NCBI GenBank assembly: GCA_964293155.1
Contig: CAXYYA010000003.1
Coordinates: forward strand, 44,010 to 108,009
Reading direction: 5' to 3'
Origin: JAQVEB01 sp028698105
GTDB lineage: Bacteria > Bacteroidota > Bacteroidia > Bacteroidales > Dysgonomonadaceae
Length of the DNA: 64,000 bases
Shown: positions 6,598-15,378 of the stretch, piece after piece
Position numbering within the stretch: position 1 is the first letter of the stretch
Layout: every line of letters begins with the position of its first letter
Position numbers and translations under genes: made by a program
Notes under the pieces: generated by a model
Database searches by the model: none
What the model was told of the DNA's origin: nothing
What the model saw: the letters and a program-made list of their open reading frames with translations, nothing else

Positions 6598-9582
6598 ATG
6601 AAATTAGAAACCCCCCGGTCGGTAATTAAAGCACACGATATAAGCCAATTCCAGTTTCGCGACACGCCTTTCGTGAAATTGATGAACAAGCGCATCTACA
6701 ACGTGTTGATGGTTGCTTCGCAATACGATATGTTTATTTTGGAGGACGACGGCCGCGTTGACGAACAGATATTCAACGAATACACGTCGCTCAGTCTTCG
6801 TTATCCGCCGCGGTTTACGCAGGTGGGAACGTCCAAAGAGGCGTTGAACGAACTCCGGGATAACCGTTACGAATTGATTATCTGCATGCCCAATATGGAT
6901 AACAGTGAGGTTTTTACGTTATCGAAAAAAATAAAGACCGCGCATCCCGACATCCCCATCGTTTTGCTCACGCCCTTCTCGAAAGAAGTGACGAAAGTGC
7001 TTCAAAAAGAAGATATAAGCGCTATTGACTATGTTTTCAGCTGGTTAGGCGATACCGATCTGCTGTTGGCTATCATCAAACTGATTGAGGACAGGATGAA
7101 TGTGGAGCACGATGTGCAGACTGTGGGCGTTCAAACTATTCTGTTGGTCGAGGATTCCGTTCGTTTTTATTCCACGGCGCTTCCCATGCTTTACAAGTTC
7201 GTTCTTTCGGAATCGAAAGAGTTTTCCAAAGAAGCCCTCAACGATCATTTGCGCATGTTGCGCATGCGCGGACGGCCGAAAATTTTGCTTGCCCGCAATT
7301 ACGAAGAAGCGGTTGAGCTTTATAATAAATACGGCAACAACATGCTGGGTGTTATTACCGATATGAGTTTCAACCGGGAAGGCGTGAAAGACAAACTGGC
7401 AGGGCGGCAACTGGGAGCATGGATTAGGAGTCAGGATAAATATATTCCGTTGATCTACGCTTCTTCGGAAAGCGAAAACCGGGAATATGCCAAAGAAACG
7501 GATGCATCGTTTATTGATAAGAACTCCAAAACTTTTCCGCAGGATCTGCGCCGGGTAGTAAAAGACAACCTGGGGTTCGGCGATTTTATTATTGTTGCCC
7601 CGCAATCGAAACAGGAAATTTTTCGCATCAAGAACCTGAAGGAGTTGCAGATGAATATCCGCAATATTCCCGATGATGCGCTTTATTACCACCTTTCGCG
7701 AAATCATTTTTCGCGGTTTTTCTATTCGCGCGCCATGTTTCCTGTGGCTGAAGTGCTCAAGAAAATTGACGTTTCGGAATACGCCAACATGAACGATGCG
7801 CGTGAACTGGTTTATGCAGCCATTGTGCAATATCGCCGTATGAAAAATACGGGTGTGGTGGCTGTTTTCGAGAAAGACCGTTTCGATCAGTTTTCAAATT
7901 TCGCACGCATTGGCGATGGGTCGTTGGGCGGTAAAGGACGTGGTTTGGCTTTTATGGGCTACATGGTGAAAATGCGTCAGGAATTCAATGTTCATCCCAA
8001 TTTCCCGGTTTATATTCCGCGAACCGTTGTGCTGTGTACCGATATTTTCGACGAGTTTATGGAAGCCAACGGACTGTACCCGCTTGCGCTTTCCGATCGC
8101 TCCGACGAAGAAATACTGAAGCATTTTCTCGCCGGAAAACTACCCAAACGATTGGTGAGCGATTTTCTGGTATTTTTCGATGCCATAAACGGGCCTATTG
8201 CCATCCGCTCGTCCAGCATGTTAGAAGATTCTCGTTATCAGCCATTTGCGGGGATTTATTCTACGTATATGATTCCCTATGTGAATGACAAATACGAAAT
8301 GGTGCGCATGCTGAGCAATGCCATAAAAGCCGTGTATGCTTCGGTTTTTTACAAAGACAGCAAGGCATATATGACTGCCACCCAAAACCTGATTGATCAG
8401 GAAAAAATGGCAATCGTTTTGCAGGAAGTAGTTGGCACACAATACGGTTCGCATTTTTATCCGACCATTTCGGGCGTCGGGCGTTCCATAAATTATTATC
8501 CCATCGGCAACGAGAAATCGGAAGACGGCGTTGTGGACATGGCAATGGGGCTTGGGAAATATATCGTGGAAGGGAACGTGGGGCTGCGTTTCTCGCCGCT
8601 TCACGCGAGGAATATTTTGCAGCTTAGTACGCTCGATACGGCTTTGCGGGATACGCAGACTCGTTTTTTCGCCCTGGATATGGATTCGGTTTCCAAAGAT
8701 TTCACCATTGACGACAGCTTCAATCTCTTAAAACTAAACCTCAAAGAAGCCGAAAAAGACGGTTCGTTACGTTACATATCATCTACTTACGATCCTGTGG
8801 ATCAGGTGATTCGTGATGGATATTATCCCGGGGGAAGAAAGATAATTTCTTTCGTTAATATTTTGCAACACGATTTGTTTCCGCTGGCCGAGACGTTGGA
8901 TAAAGTGCTCAAAGCGGCGCAACATGAAATGGGACGTCCGGTGGAAATTGAATTTGCCGTGAACATAAAAGACCAGAAAGAGGCTGTTTTTTATCTGTTG
9001 CAGGTTCGCCCCATTGTGGATAACCGTGAAGTGGTTTCGGAAGACCTTTCGCAAATCAAAAAAACGGAGACCGTTTTGTATTCCGAAAATGCACTTGGCA
9101 ACGGCGTTTGCAACGAAGTGCGCGACGTGGTTTACGTGAAAACGAACGCTTTTGATGCTTCCAATAACGCGTTGATCGCGCGGCAAATAGAGAAACTGAA
9201 CCAAACGTTTGTGGACAAAGACAAAAATTATGTTCTTGTAGGCCCGGGCCGCTGGGGTTCGTCCGATCCGTGGCTGGGCATTCCGGTAAAATGGCCGCAC
9301 ATCAGTCAGGCGAAAGTCATCGTGGAATCAGGGTTGGAGAATTACCGCATCGAACCCAGTCAGGGAACGCATTTCTTTCAGAACCTGACCTCGTTTGGCG
9401 TGGGATATTTCACGATGAATCCTTTTCTGGAAAATGACGGGCTGTTCGATGAAGAATTTCTCAATAATCAACCGGCTGTGGACGAAACCGATTTTATTCG
9501 CCACGTCAGATTTGATAACCCGCTGACCATCAAGATTAATGGCAAGAAGAAAATCGGGGTGGTTATGAAACCTTCCGTTTAA
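6598..9582 (+). CDS. Receiver-like/PEP synthase N-terminal domain fusion protein
   Basis: A 994-residue cytoplasmic protein. Residues about 34-165 look like a degenerate receiver domain: the phospho-acceptor position in ELIICMPNMD is not Asp. Residues about 178-330 look like an intact receiver, with acidic E185-D186, candidate acceptor D255 in VITDMS, S289/S290 and K308 in FIDKNS. From about 440 to 820 the sequence matches the ATP-grasp pyruvate/PEP-binding domain of PEP synthase, with GSLGGKGRGLAFM, IAIRSSSMLEDS and YLLQVRPIVDN. The swivelling phosphohistidine domain and the PEP/pyruvate barrel are absent. The C-terminal 150 residues carry a distinctive VGPGRWGSSDPWLG block. It is therefore unlikely to be a working PEP synthase; a signal-controlled phosphotransferase is an inference. 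It stands alone in its operon. Confidence 0.8.
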   Translation: MKLETPRSVIKAHDISQFQFRDTPFVKLMNKRIYNVLMVASQYDMFILEDDGRVDEQIFNEYTSLSLRYPPRFTQVGTSKEALNELRDNRYELIICMPNMDNSEVFTLSKKIKTAHPDIPIVLLTPFSKEVTKVLQKEDISAIDYVFSWLGDTDLLLAIIKLIEDRMNVEHDVQTVGVQTILLVEDSVRFYSTALPMLYKFVLSESKEFSKEALNDHLRMLRMRGRPKILLARNYEEAVELYNKYGNNMLGVITDMSFNREGVKDKLAGRQLGAWIRSQDKYIPLIYASSESENREYAKETDASFIDKNSKTFPQDLRRVVKDNLGFGDFIIVAPQSKQEIFRIKNLKELQMNIRNIPDDALYYHLSRNHFSRFFYSRAMFPVAEVLKKIDVSEYANMNDARELVYAAIVQYRRMKNTGVVAVFEKDRFDQFSNFARIGDGSLGGKGRGLAFMGYMVKMRQEFNVHPNFPVYIPRTVVLCTDIFDEFMEANGLYPLALSDRSDEEILKHFLAGKLPKRLVSDFLVFFDAINGPIAIRSSSMLEDSRYQPFAGIYSTYMIPYVNDKYEMVRMLSNAIKAVYASVFYKDSKAYMTATQNLIDQEKMAIVLQEVVGTQYGSHFYPTISGVGRSINYYPIGNEKSEDGVVDMAMGLGKYIVEGNVGLRFSPLHARNILQLSTLDTALRDTQTRFFALDMDSVSKDFTIDDSFNLLKLNLKEAEKDGSLRYISSTYDPVDQVIRDGYYPGGRKIISFVNILQHDLFPLAETLDKVLKAAQHEMGRPVEIEFAVNIKDQKEAVFYLLQVRPIVDNREVVSEDLSQIKKTETVLYSENALGNGVCNEVRDVVYVKTNAFDASNNALIARQIEKLNQTFVDKDKNYVLVGPGRWGSSDPWLGIPVKWPHISQAKVIVESGLENYRIEPSQGTHFFQNLTSFGVGYFTMNPFLENDGLFDEEFLNNQPAVDETDFIRHVRFDNPLTIKINGKKKIGVVMKPSV

Positions 9583-9656
9583 AAAGTTAAACGAAAACGG
9601 AAATTTCCCCTCTTTTTGTAATAATTCTTAAAAACGGAGTTTTTTTCGGTGTTCGG

Positions 9657-9689
9657 TTTGGAAATAAAAAATAAGTTAGTTTATCTTTG
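9657..9689 (+). promoter_or_regulatory. Promoter of the marR-exporter operon
   Basis: TTTG (9657-9660), 21 bases, TATCTTTG (9682-9689): a near-perfect Bacteroidota promoter. The expected start point falls in the palindrome at 9694-9707, so a bound repressor would block initiation. Confidence 0.65.
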
Positions 9690-9693
9690 TACC

Positions 9694-9707
9694 GTTGTTT
9701 AGACAAC
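9694..9707. promoter_or_regulatory. Probable MarR operator 1
   Basis: GTTGTTTAGACAAC: arms GTTGT/ACAAC around TTAG. It lies at the predicted transcription start of the MarR gene and recurs in related form in front of the next gene (10184-10208). This supports autoregulation by the regulator at 9722-10159. Confidence 0.6.
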
Positions 9708-9721
9708 TAAAATATTATTCT

Positions 9722-10159
9722 ATGCTGAAAGTACAAGACAATGAGATTTTCGACATTCTCACGGGACGTGTTTCGGGTGTGATAAATCGTTCGCTGCTCA
9801 GGGCATTCGCCGCTCAGGGCGTGGATATTACTACCGAACAATGGTCGGTGTTGGCTTGTTTGTGGAAAAAAGATAAAATTACGCAACAAGCGCTTTGTGA
9901 TCTTACGCGAAAAGACAAACCAAGCATGACGCGCCTGATAGATAATCTGGAGCGACATCATTTAGTGGTACGTGTATCCGATGCTTCCGACCGACGCATT
10001 AATCTCATACACTTAACGGAATTGGGTGCAGAAATGCAGGAGAAAACCACACGAATTGTTGAAGGTGTCGTAAACAAAGCGTTAGATGGTATCAGCGATG
10101 AAGAACTCGCTCGCTCGCGGGAGGTGTTGTTGCACATCATGAAAAATTTAGATTCATAA
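9722..10159 (+). CDS. MarR family transcriptional regulator of the second exporter
   Basis: A 145-residue winged-helix repressor. The start is ATG 9722, because an upstream in-frame TTG (9695) lies inside the operator/start-point region. Recognition-helix and wing sequences LTRKDKPSMTRLIDNLERHHLVVRVSDASDRR and INLIHLTELG are typical of MarR/EmrR. It precedes the TolC-HlyD-permease operon in the same direction. Matching palindromes lie upstream of this gene and of the TolC gene, so it probably controls both in response to an unknown small molecule, as EmrR does for emrAB. Confidence 0.92.
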   Translation: MLKVQDNEIFDILTGRVSGVINRSLLRAFAAQGVDITTEQWSVLACLWKKDKITQQALCDLTRKDKPSMTRLIDNLERHHLVVRVSDASDRRINLIHLTELGAEMQEKTTRIVEGVVNKALDGISDEELARSREVLLHIMKNLDS

Positions 10160-10183
10160 CGAATCTTTTTTCAGAAGCATATA

Positions 10184-10208
10184 GTTGTTTAAACAATGTT
10201 TGTCTAAC
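10184..10208. promoter_or_regulatory. Probable MarR operator 2
   Basis: Contains TTGTTTAAACAA (10185-10196), a perfect 12-base palindrome. TTTGTCTAA follows, resembling the inverse of operator 1 (TTAGACAA). It lies 16-40 bases before the ATG of the TolC gene at 10224, in the only gap between regulator and transporter genes. Confidence 0.55.
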
Positions 10209-10223
10209 TAATTATAATGAATA

Positions 10224-11750
10224 ATGAAAAAAATTGCTTTTGCACTTTTTACGCTTACGTTCGCTTTTTCTCTTCAGGCGCAACAACTTTTGCGTTTGGA
10301 AGATTGCCGGAAGCTCGCGATAGAGCACAACAAGAGTTTAAAAGTAGCCGAAGAAAATCTCTTGGCTGCCAAAGAGCTTTCCAAAGCTGCGTTTACACAG
10401 TTTTTGCCTAATTTTTCGGCTTTTGGAGACTATACGTGGAATGAGAAAAATATCTCTCTATTAGGAGAAGATGCTCATCTACCCATTGGTGTGATGGGTA
10501 AAGACGGAAATTTAGGTATAGGAACGCCGACATCGTTTCCCAAGCCAAATGGCGATGGTACCTTTTCCATGGATGGACTGGCGATTAACAACAAGTTTGC
10601 TATCGTCAATCAGCAACCCGTTCCGTTGGATGCCGAAGGTAACCCTTTCGACCCGAAAGTAAATCCCGAAAAGCTGCAATGGAAAAGTTACGCTATTTTA
10701 CCCAAAGATGCAATGAGTTTCGATATGCACAATATTTTTGTGGGTGGCATCAGTTTTGTGCAACCCATTTTCATGGGTGGCAAAATATTTCAACTCAACA
10801 ATATTGCCAAATACAACCAAAACATTGCCGAGGCGCGTGTTCAGAGCAAAACCGAAGAGCTGATTGTGAATGTGGATGAAGCGTATTGGCGCGTGGTTTC
10901 GGTGGAAAACAAAGTGAATCTGGCCAAAGAATACCGTAACCTGATTGCTAAACTCGATTCAAACGTGGCGGCAATGCAAGAAGAAGGTGTGGCTACCAAA
11001 GCCGATGCGCTGAAAGTGCGGGTAAAACTCAACGAAGCCGAAGTATCGCTTACCAAAGCCGAAAACGGGCTCAACCTCTCGCGCATGGCACTCAATCAGT
11101 TGTGCGGACTGCCGATCGAAGAAAACATTGTGTTGCAAGATACACGATTGGATGAGGTAACCGACATTCAATCTTCCGTTCCCATGGAGCAGGTATGGCA
11201 AAATCGTCCCGAGATAAAAATGCTTACGCAAGCGGGAAACATTGCCGAAGCCAACCAAAAAATAATGGCATCGCGCTTTTTGCCTAACATCGCCCTCACA
11301 GGAAGTTACATTACCACCAATCCGAACTCATTTCACGGATACGAAAAGAAATTCGGCGGAATGTTTACCGTAGGCGTTTCGGCAGTAGTTCCACTTTTTC
11401 ATTTCGGAGAGAAGTTACACACCTATCGGGCATCTCGTTCCTCTGCTGTGATAGCTAAACTTGAATTGGAAGAGGCAAAAGAAAAAATAGAATTGCAGGT
11501 CAATCAAGACACGTATCGTATTTCGGAAAGCCTGAAAAAACAGGCTGCTACACGCAAAAATATTGAGGAAGCTGAGGAAAATCTATCCTATGCCAACGAA
11601 GGATTTGCCGCGGGCGTAATTACTTCCACCGATTTGATGATGGCTCAAACTGCCTGGTTATCTGCCAAATCGGAATACATCGATGCCACGGTGGACGTGA
11701 AACTCAACAACGTATATCTCAAAAAATCATTAGGTGTTTTAAATAAATAA
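10224..11750 (+). CDS. TolC-family outer membrane protein
   Basis: The outer-membrane channel of the second exporter, 508 residues, with a signal peptide ending at SLQAQ. Two helical repeats are visible, the first starting QLLRLEDCRKLAIEHNKSLK and the second after about residue 300. A longer insertion rich in Gly, Asn and Pro (about 75-150) lies between the first two helices, as in Bacteroidota homologues. It is followed after nine bases by the adaptor gene. Confidence 0.93.
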   Translation: MKKIAFALFTLTFAFSLQAQQLLRLEDCRKLAIEHNKSLKVAEENLLAAKELSKAAFTQFLPNFSAFGDYTWNEKNISLLGEDAHLPIGVMGKDGNLGIGTPTSFPKPNGDGTFSMDGLAINNKFAIVNQQPVPLDAEGNPFDPKVNPEKLQWKSYAILPKDAMSFDMHNIFVGGISFVQPIFMGGKIFQLNNIAKYNQNIAEARVQSKTEELIVNVDEAYWRVVSVENKVNLAKEYRNLIAKLDSNVAAMQEEGVATKADALKVRVKLNEAEVSLTKAENGLNLSRMALNQLCGLPIEENIVLQDTRLDEVTDIQSSVPMEQVWQNRPEIKMLTQAGNIAEANQKIMASRFLPNIALTGSYITTNPNSFHGYEKKFGGMFTVGVSAVVPLFHFGEKLHTYRASRSSAVIAKLELEEAKEKIELQVNQDTYRISESLKKQAATRKNIEEAEENLSYANEGFAAGVITSTDLMMAQTAWLSAKSEYIDATVDVKLNNVYLKKSLGVLNK

Positions 11751-11759
11751 ATTTAACAG

Positions 11760-12755
11760 ATGAAGACAGAAACAACAGAAAGCGTACGCAATCTGCGTAT
11801 TGCCCTTATAGGATTAATAGTAGTGGTGGCTGCACTTTTTATCATCGGATGGATTGTGTATAAACCCGAGCCGATCGTAACTCAAGGTTCCGCCGAAGTA
11901 AACGAAGTGCGGGGATCGGGCAAGGTGCCGGGGCGTAGTTATAAATTGCTTGCCGAAGAAGGACAGGTTGTGAAAGCCGGCGACACGTTGGTATTTATCG
12001 ACAGTCCCGAAATAGCGGCCAAACTGGCACAAGCAACGGCGGCTGAGAGCGCGGCTTTAGCACAGGGACGCAAAGCCAACAAAGGCGCACGCAAAGAACT
12101 GATTGAAGGTGCATACGAAATGTGGCAGAAAGCCGAAGTGGGCGTAGATATTTCAAAAAAATCATACGACCGCGTGCAGCGACTTTTCGACAAAGGTGTG
12201 GTGCCTGCACAGAAACGCGATGAGGCGGAAGCCCAATACCGTGCCGCTGTGGCACAGGCTGCCGCTGCAAAATCGCAATACGACATGGCGAAAAACGGTG
12301 CCGAGTCTGAAGACAAAGCAGCTGCCCAAGCATTGGTAAGCCGTGCACAGGGTGCCGTGCAGGAAGTGGAAGCGTATATGAAAGAAACAGCGCTTGTGGC
12401 TCCCATTTCGGGCGAAATTTCCGAGATTTTCCCTAAACAAGGCGAATTGGTGGGAACGGGCGCTCCGATTATGAATATTGTGGATTTAAACGATATTTGG
12501 TTTTCGTTCAACGTGCGCGAAGATTTGCTCAACGACCTGAAAATGGGTGCCGAAATTACCGTAAAAATTCCTGCACTTAACAATCAGGAAGCCAAATTGA
12601 AAATCTCATACATCAAAGCGTTGGCTTCGTACGCCACTTGGAAAGCCACCAAAACAACAGGCGAATTTGACGCCAAAACCTTTGAAGTGCGAGCCAAACC
12701 CGTTGCCCCGATCAAGGATCTACGTCCCGGAATGACGGCGATTCTACTACGCTAA
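11760..12755 (+). CDS. HlyD/EmrA-family membrane fusion protein
   Basis: A periplasmic adaptor of 331 residues anchored by one N-terminal membrane helix (about 13-32), not lipidated. The biotinyl-lipoyl halves are around 50-80 (EEGQVVKAGDTLVFIDSPE) and 205-235 (APISGEISEIFPKQGELV), separated by an alanine-rich helical hairpin (about 85-200). The C-terminal barrel ends abruptly at GMTAILLR. It resembles YhiI/YbhG adaptors that work with ABC-2 permeases, consistent with the next two genes. Confidence 0.9.
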   Translation: MKTETTESVRNLRIALIGLIVVVAALFIIGWIVYKPEPIVTQGSAEVNEVRGSGKVPGRSYKLLAEEGQVVKAGDTLVFIDSPEIAAKLAQATAAESAALAQGRKANKGARKELIEGAYEMWQKAEVGVDISKKSYDRVQRLFDKGVVPAQKRDEAEAQYRAAVAQAAAAKSQYDMAKNGAESEDKAAAQALVSRAQGAVQEVEAYMKETALVAPISGEISEIFPKQGELVGTGAPIMNIVDLNDIWFSFNVREDLLNDLKMGAEITVKIPALNNQEAKLKISYIKALASYATWKATKTTGEFDAKTFEVRAKPVAPIKDLRPGMTAILLR

Positions 12756-12767
12756 AGCTACGCGTTA

Positions 12768-12898
12768 CTTGCGCTTCGCGCGTTATTCGGTTGTTGTTTA
12801 CTCACTGCGTTCGTGTTATTCGTCGTGCAGTTGAATTACTTAACGATACAACTGAATATCTACTGAATATCCATTAAATTACAATCGAATTACTATTG
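12768..12898. repeat. Imperfect intergenic repeat, copy 1
   Basis: The gap between the adaptor and the first permease holds runs such as GCTTCGCGCGTTATTC (12773-12788), GCGTTCGTGTTATTCGTCG (12807-12825) and CAACTGAATATC (12849-12860). The same blocks occur in the same order, inverted, at 48602-48716. No gene is visible in it. Confidence 0.6.
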
Positions 12899-12902
12899 TA
12901 TT

Positions 12903-14060
12903 ATGTCCATCATACAGCAAACCATAAACGTTGCCCGAAGGGAAATCCATCGGATGCTTTCGCGCCCGATATACCTGTTTTCTTCGGTATTCGTCATGTT
13001 TTTTTGCTACATCTTCTTTCTCACGTTTTTTGCGCAAGGATTGCCCGAACAATTACCCATGGGAATTGTGGATAACGACAATTCGTACGTTTCGCGCACC
13101 TTGGCTCGGAATATCGATGCCATGGCACAGGTGGAAATTGTGAAGCAATACATCACATTTTCCGAAGCGCGCGAAGATATGCAGCGGGGAAAAATATACG
13201 CGATTATAGATGTCGCACCCAATTTTGAAGCCGTTCTTTTGGCGAGCCGTCAGCCAAAAATTATGTATTACGTGAACGATGCTTACCTCATTGCCGGCTC
13301 ATTGTCTTATAAAGATCTTACCTACATCAGTGAGTTGGGTACGGCTTATGTGCAACAGCGCCTGTTGCAGGCACGCGGAATTGTGGGCGATGAAAACCTG
13401 ATGCCTATTTTGCAGCCCGTTGCCATTGACACGCATCTCATAGCCAATCCTTATGCCAATTACGGCATATACCTGCTCAATGTGCTGCTGCCGGGCGTGT
13501 TGCAACTGATGATTATTATGCTGACGGTGTTTAGTATCGGTGCGGAATTGAAAGAAAAAACAACCGCCGAATGGCTGGGAGCGGGCAATCAGTCTGTTCT
13601 TGCCGCTCTTACGGGAAAAATGTTGCCCTATACCGTTCTGTTTGTTCTGTTGGGTATTGGGGGCAACCTCATTCTCTATCGTTATATGCACTACCCGATG
13701 AACGGAAGTTTGGCGTGGATGTCGCTGGCAACCATAATCTATGTGCTGGCGTATCAGGCAATCGGAATATTCATTATCGATGTTTTTCCGCGAATGCGCG
13801 ATGCCATCAGCCTGTCGGCATTCTACGGCTTGTTGGCATTTACGTATGCCGGATTTACGTTCCCGATTGAAGCCATGCCTTCGGGTGTGCAAATTTTTGC
13901 CGAACTGTTTCCCATTCGTCATTATTTCAAAATTTACGTGAACGAAGCGTTACACAATGCGCCGATAAGCTATTCACTGATTTATTTTGCGGCAATGACG
14001 GCATTTTTGATACTTCCTTTTTTGGTGTATCGGAGACTGAGAAAGCAATTAGATGTGTAA
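12903..14060 (+). CDS. ABC-2 type permease, first copy
   Basis: A 385-residue inner-membrane protein of the ABC2_membrane_3 (YhhJ/YbhR) class. One N-terminal membrane helix (about 22-42) is followed by a large extracytoplasmic domain (about 45-195), which contains PMGIVDNDNSYVSRTLARNI. Five or six helices follow (about 195-375). It pairs with the paralogue at 14149. No ABC ATPase gene lies in this operon, so the ATPase must be encoded elsewhere or the pair works differently. Confidence 0.88.
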   Translation: MSIIQQTINVARREIHRMLSRPIYLFSSVFVMFFCYIFFLTFFAQGLPEQLPMGIVDNDNSYVSRTLARNIDAMAQVEIVKQYITFSEAREDMQRGKIYAIIDVAPNFEAVLLASRQPKIMYYVNDAYLIAGSLSYKDLTYISELGTAYVQQRLLQARGIVGDENLMPILQPVAIDTHLIANPYANYGIYLLNVLLPGVLQLMIIMLTVFSIGAELKEKTTAEWLGAGNQSVLAALTGKMLPYTVLFVLLGIGGNLILYRYMHYPMNGSLAWMSLATIIYVLAYQAIGIFIIDVFPRMRDAISLSAFYGLLAFTYAGFTFPIEAMPSGVQIFAELFPIRHYFKIYVNEALHNAPISYSLIYFAAMTAFLILPFLVYRRLRKQLDV

Positions 14061-14076
14061 ATGTGCAAATAAAATT

Positions 14077-14125
14077 AATGTGCAAATATGCTGTTCGTTC
14101 CTGACAATTGGCATATTGGCACATT
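14077..14125. repeat. Inverted repeat between the two permease genes
   Basis: AATGTGCAAATATGC (14077-14091) and GCATATTGGCACATT (14111-14125) are complementary over 15 bases with one mismatch, across a 19-base loop. It fills most of the 88-base gap. No T-run follows, so it is more likely an intergenic repeat or mRNA-processing hairpin than a terminator. Confidence 0.6.
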
Positions 14126-14148
14126 AAGCAATTATCATATTAAACTAT

Positions 14149-15378
14149 ATGAACAATAAAAAAACAAACTTCTTCGCGTGGTTTTTTCACGAAACACGCA
14201 GGATAATATACATAATGCTCGATGAGTTTCGGTTGGTATTCCGCGATTCGGGTTTGGTGGTGGTTTTTCTGGGAGCAACGGCATTGTACCCGTTACTGTA
14301 TTCGTCCATCTACCGCAACGAAACGGTTCGCGAGATGCCTATTGCAGTGGTTGACCAATCCAATACTTCCCGTTCGCGCGACCTTGTACAACGCATCGAT
14401 GCTACTCCCGACCTCAGCGTGGCGTACCGCCTGAACAATTTGGAGGAAGCGAAGGATCCGTTTCATCGGCAAAAAATTCACGGCGTAATTTTTATTCCGA
14501 AGGAATACAGCGAAAAAATTAACCGCAACGAACAGGCAACCGTTTCCATTTATTCCGATATGAGCAGTTTTCTGTATTATCGGGCGATGATGCTGGGAGC
14601 TAATTTTGCCATTCTTCAAGTGGGAAAAGATATAAAAACGGAGCGGTTGAATGCTTCGGGAATAACGGGGCAAAGTGCCGAACTTACCGCAGCTCCTTTC
14701 GATCACGAAGGCAATATTCTGTATAACGAAGGCATGGGATTTGCGAGCTTTCTGCTGCCCGCATTGCTTATCTTGATGATTCATCAAACGCTGTTTTTCG
14801 GCATTACGATGATTGCGGGTACGGCACGTGAAGAACAGCGCATTCACGAAGATTTTTCCGTGCACCATCGGGGACGTTTCTTTCAAACGCTTGTCGGAAA
14901 ATCGTGGTGTTACTTCGGTCTTTATATGGTGGTTACGGCATATATCCTTTTGCTCATCCCGCGCCTTTTTCAGTTGCCGCATATCGGTAACCCGATGGAT
15001 ATCATGCGGTTTATGATTCCTTTTTTGTTTTCTGTGATATTTTTCTCGATGACCATCTCCGTGTTCATCCGCAATCGCGAGACAGGCTTGGTGGTATTTC
15101 TCTTCTTCTCGGTAATTCTGCTTTTTATGAGCGGTTTTTCGTGGCCACAATCCAATATTCACTGGTTTTGGCGCACGTTTGGAACGCTTTTTCCCGCCAC
15201 GTTCGGAATTCAGGGCTATATAAAAATCAACTCCATGGGAGCCGATTTAAACCATGTGCAGTTTGAGTATGTCGCCTTGTGGATACAGGCAGCGGTGTAT
15301 TTTATTACTACGATGGTCGTCTATCGCATGGCGGAGAATAAGAATCCGGCAGAAAAAAGAATCCAGTTGGGGGAATGA
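14149..15378 (+). CDS. ABC-2 type permease, second copy
   Basis: A 409-residue inner-membrane protein, paralogous to the upstream permease. It has an N-terminal helix (about 38-55), an extracytoplasmic domain beginning REMPIAVVDQSNTSRSRDLVQRI, and C-terminal helices (about 195-395). The two permeases probably form a heterodimer that receives substrate for the HlyD-TolC conduit. It is the last gene of the operon; the following 318 bases hold no convincing gene. Confidence 0.88.
   Translation: MNNKKTNFFAWFFHETRRIIYIMLDEFRLVFRDSGLVVVFLGATALYPLLYSSIYRNETVREMPIAVVDQSNTSRSRDLVQRIDATPDLSVAYRLNNLEEAKDPFHRQKIHGVIFIPKEYSEKINRNEQATVSIYSDMSSFLYYRAMMLGANFAILQVGKDIKTERLNASGITGQSAELTAAPFDHEGNILYNEGMGFASFLLPALLILMIHQTLFFGITMIAGTAREEQRIHEDFSVHHRGRFFQTLVGKSWCYFGLYMVVTAYILLLIPRLFQLPHIGNPMDIMRFMIPFLFSVIFFSMTISVFIRNRETGLVVFLFFSVILLFMSGFSWPQSNIHWFWRTFGTLFPATFGIQGYIKINSMGADLNHVQFEYVALWIQAAVYFITTMVVYRMAENKNPAEKRIQLGE

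Noticed and set aside
7045..7830. 261-codon open frame antisense to the PEP-synthase-like gene
   Set aside because: It mirrors the codon bias of the real gene on the other strand and encodes no recognisable domain.
6598..9582. Functional PEP synthase or pyruvate phosphate dikinase
   Set aside because: The phosphohistidine swivel and PEP/pyruvate barrel domains are missing.
14293..15162. 289-codon open frame antisense to the second ABC-2 permease
   Set aside because: Basic, low-complexity translation with no domain; the sense gene is clear.
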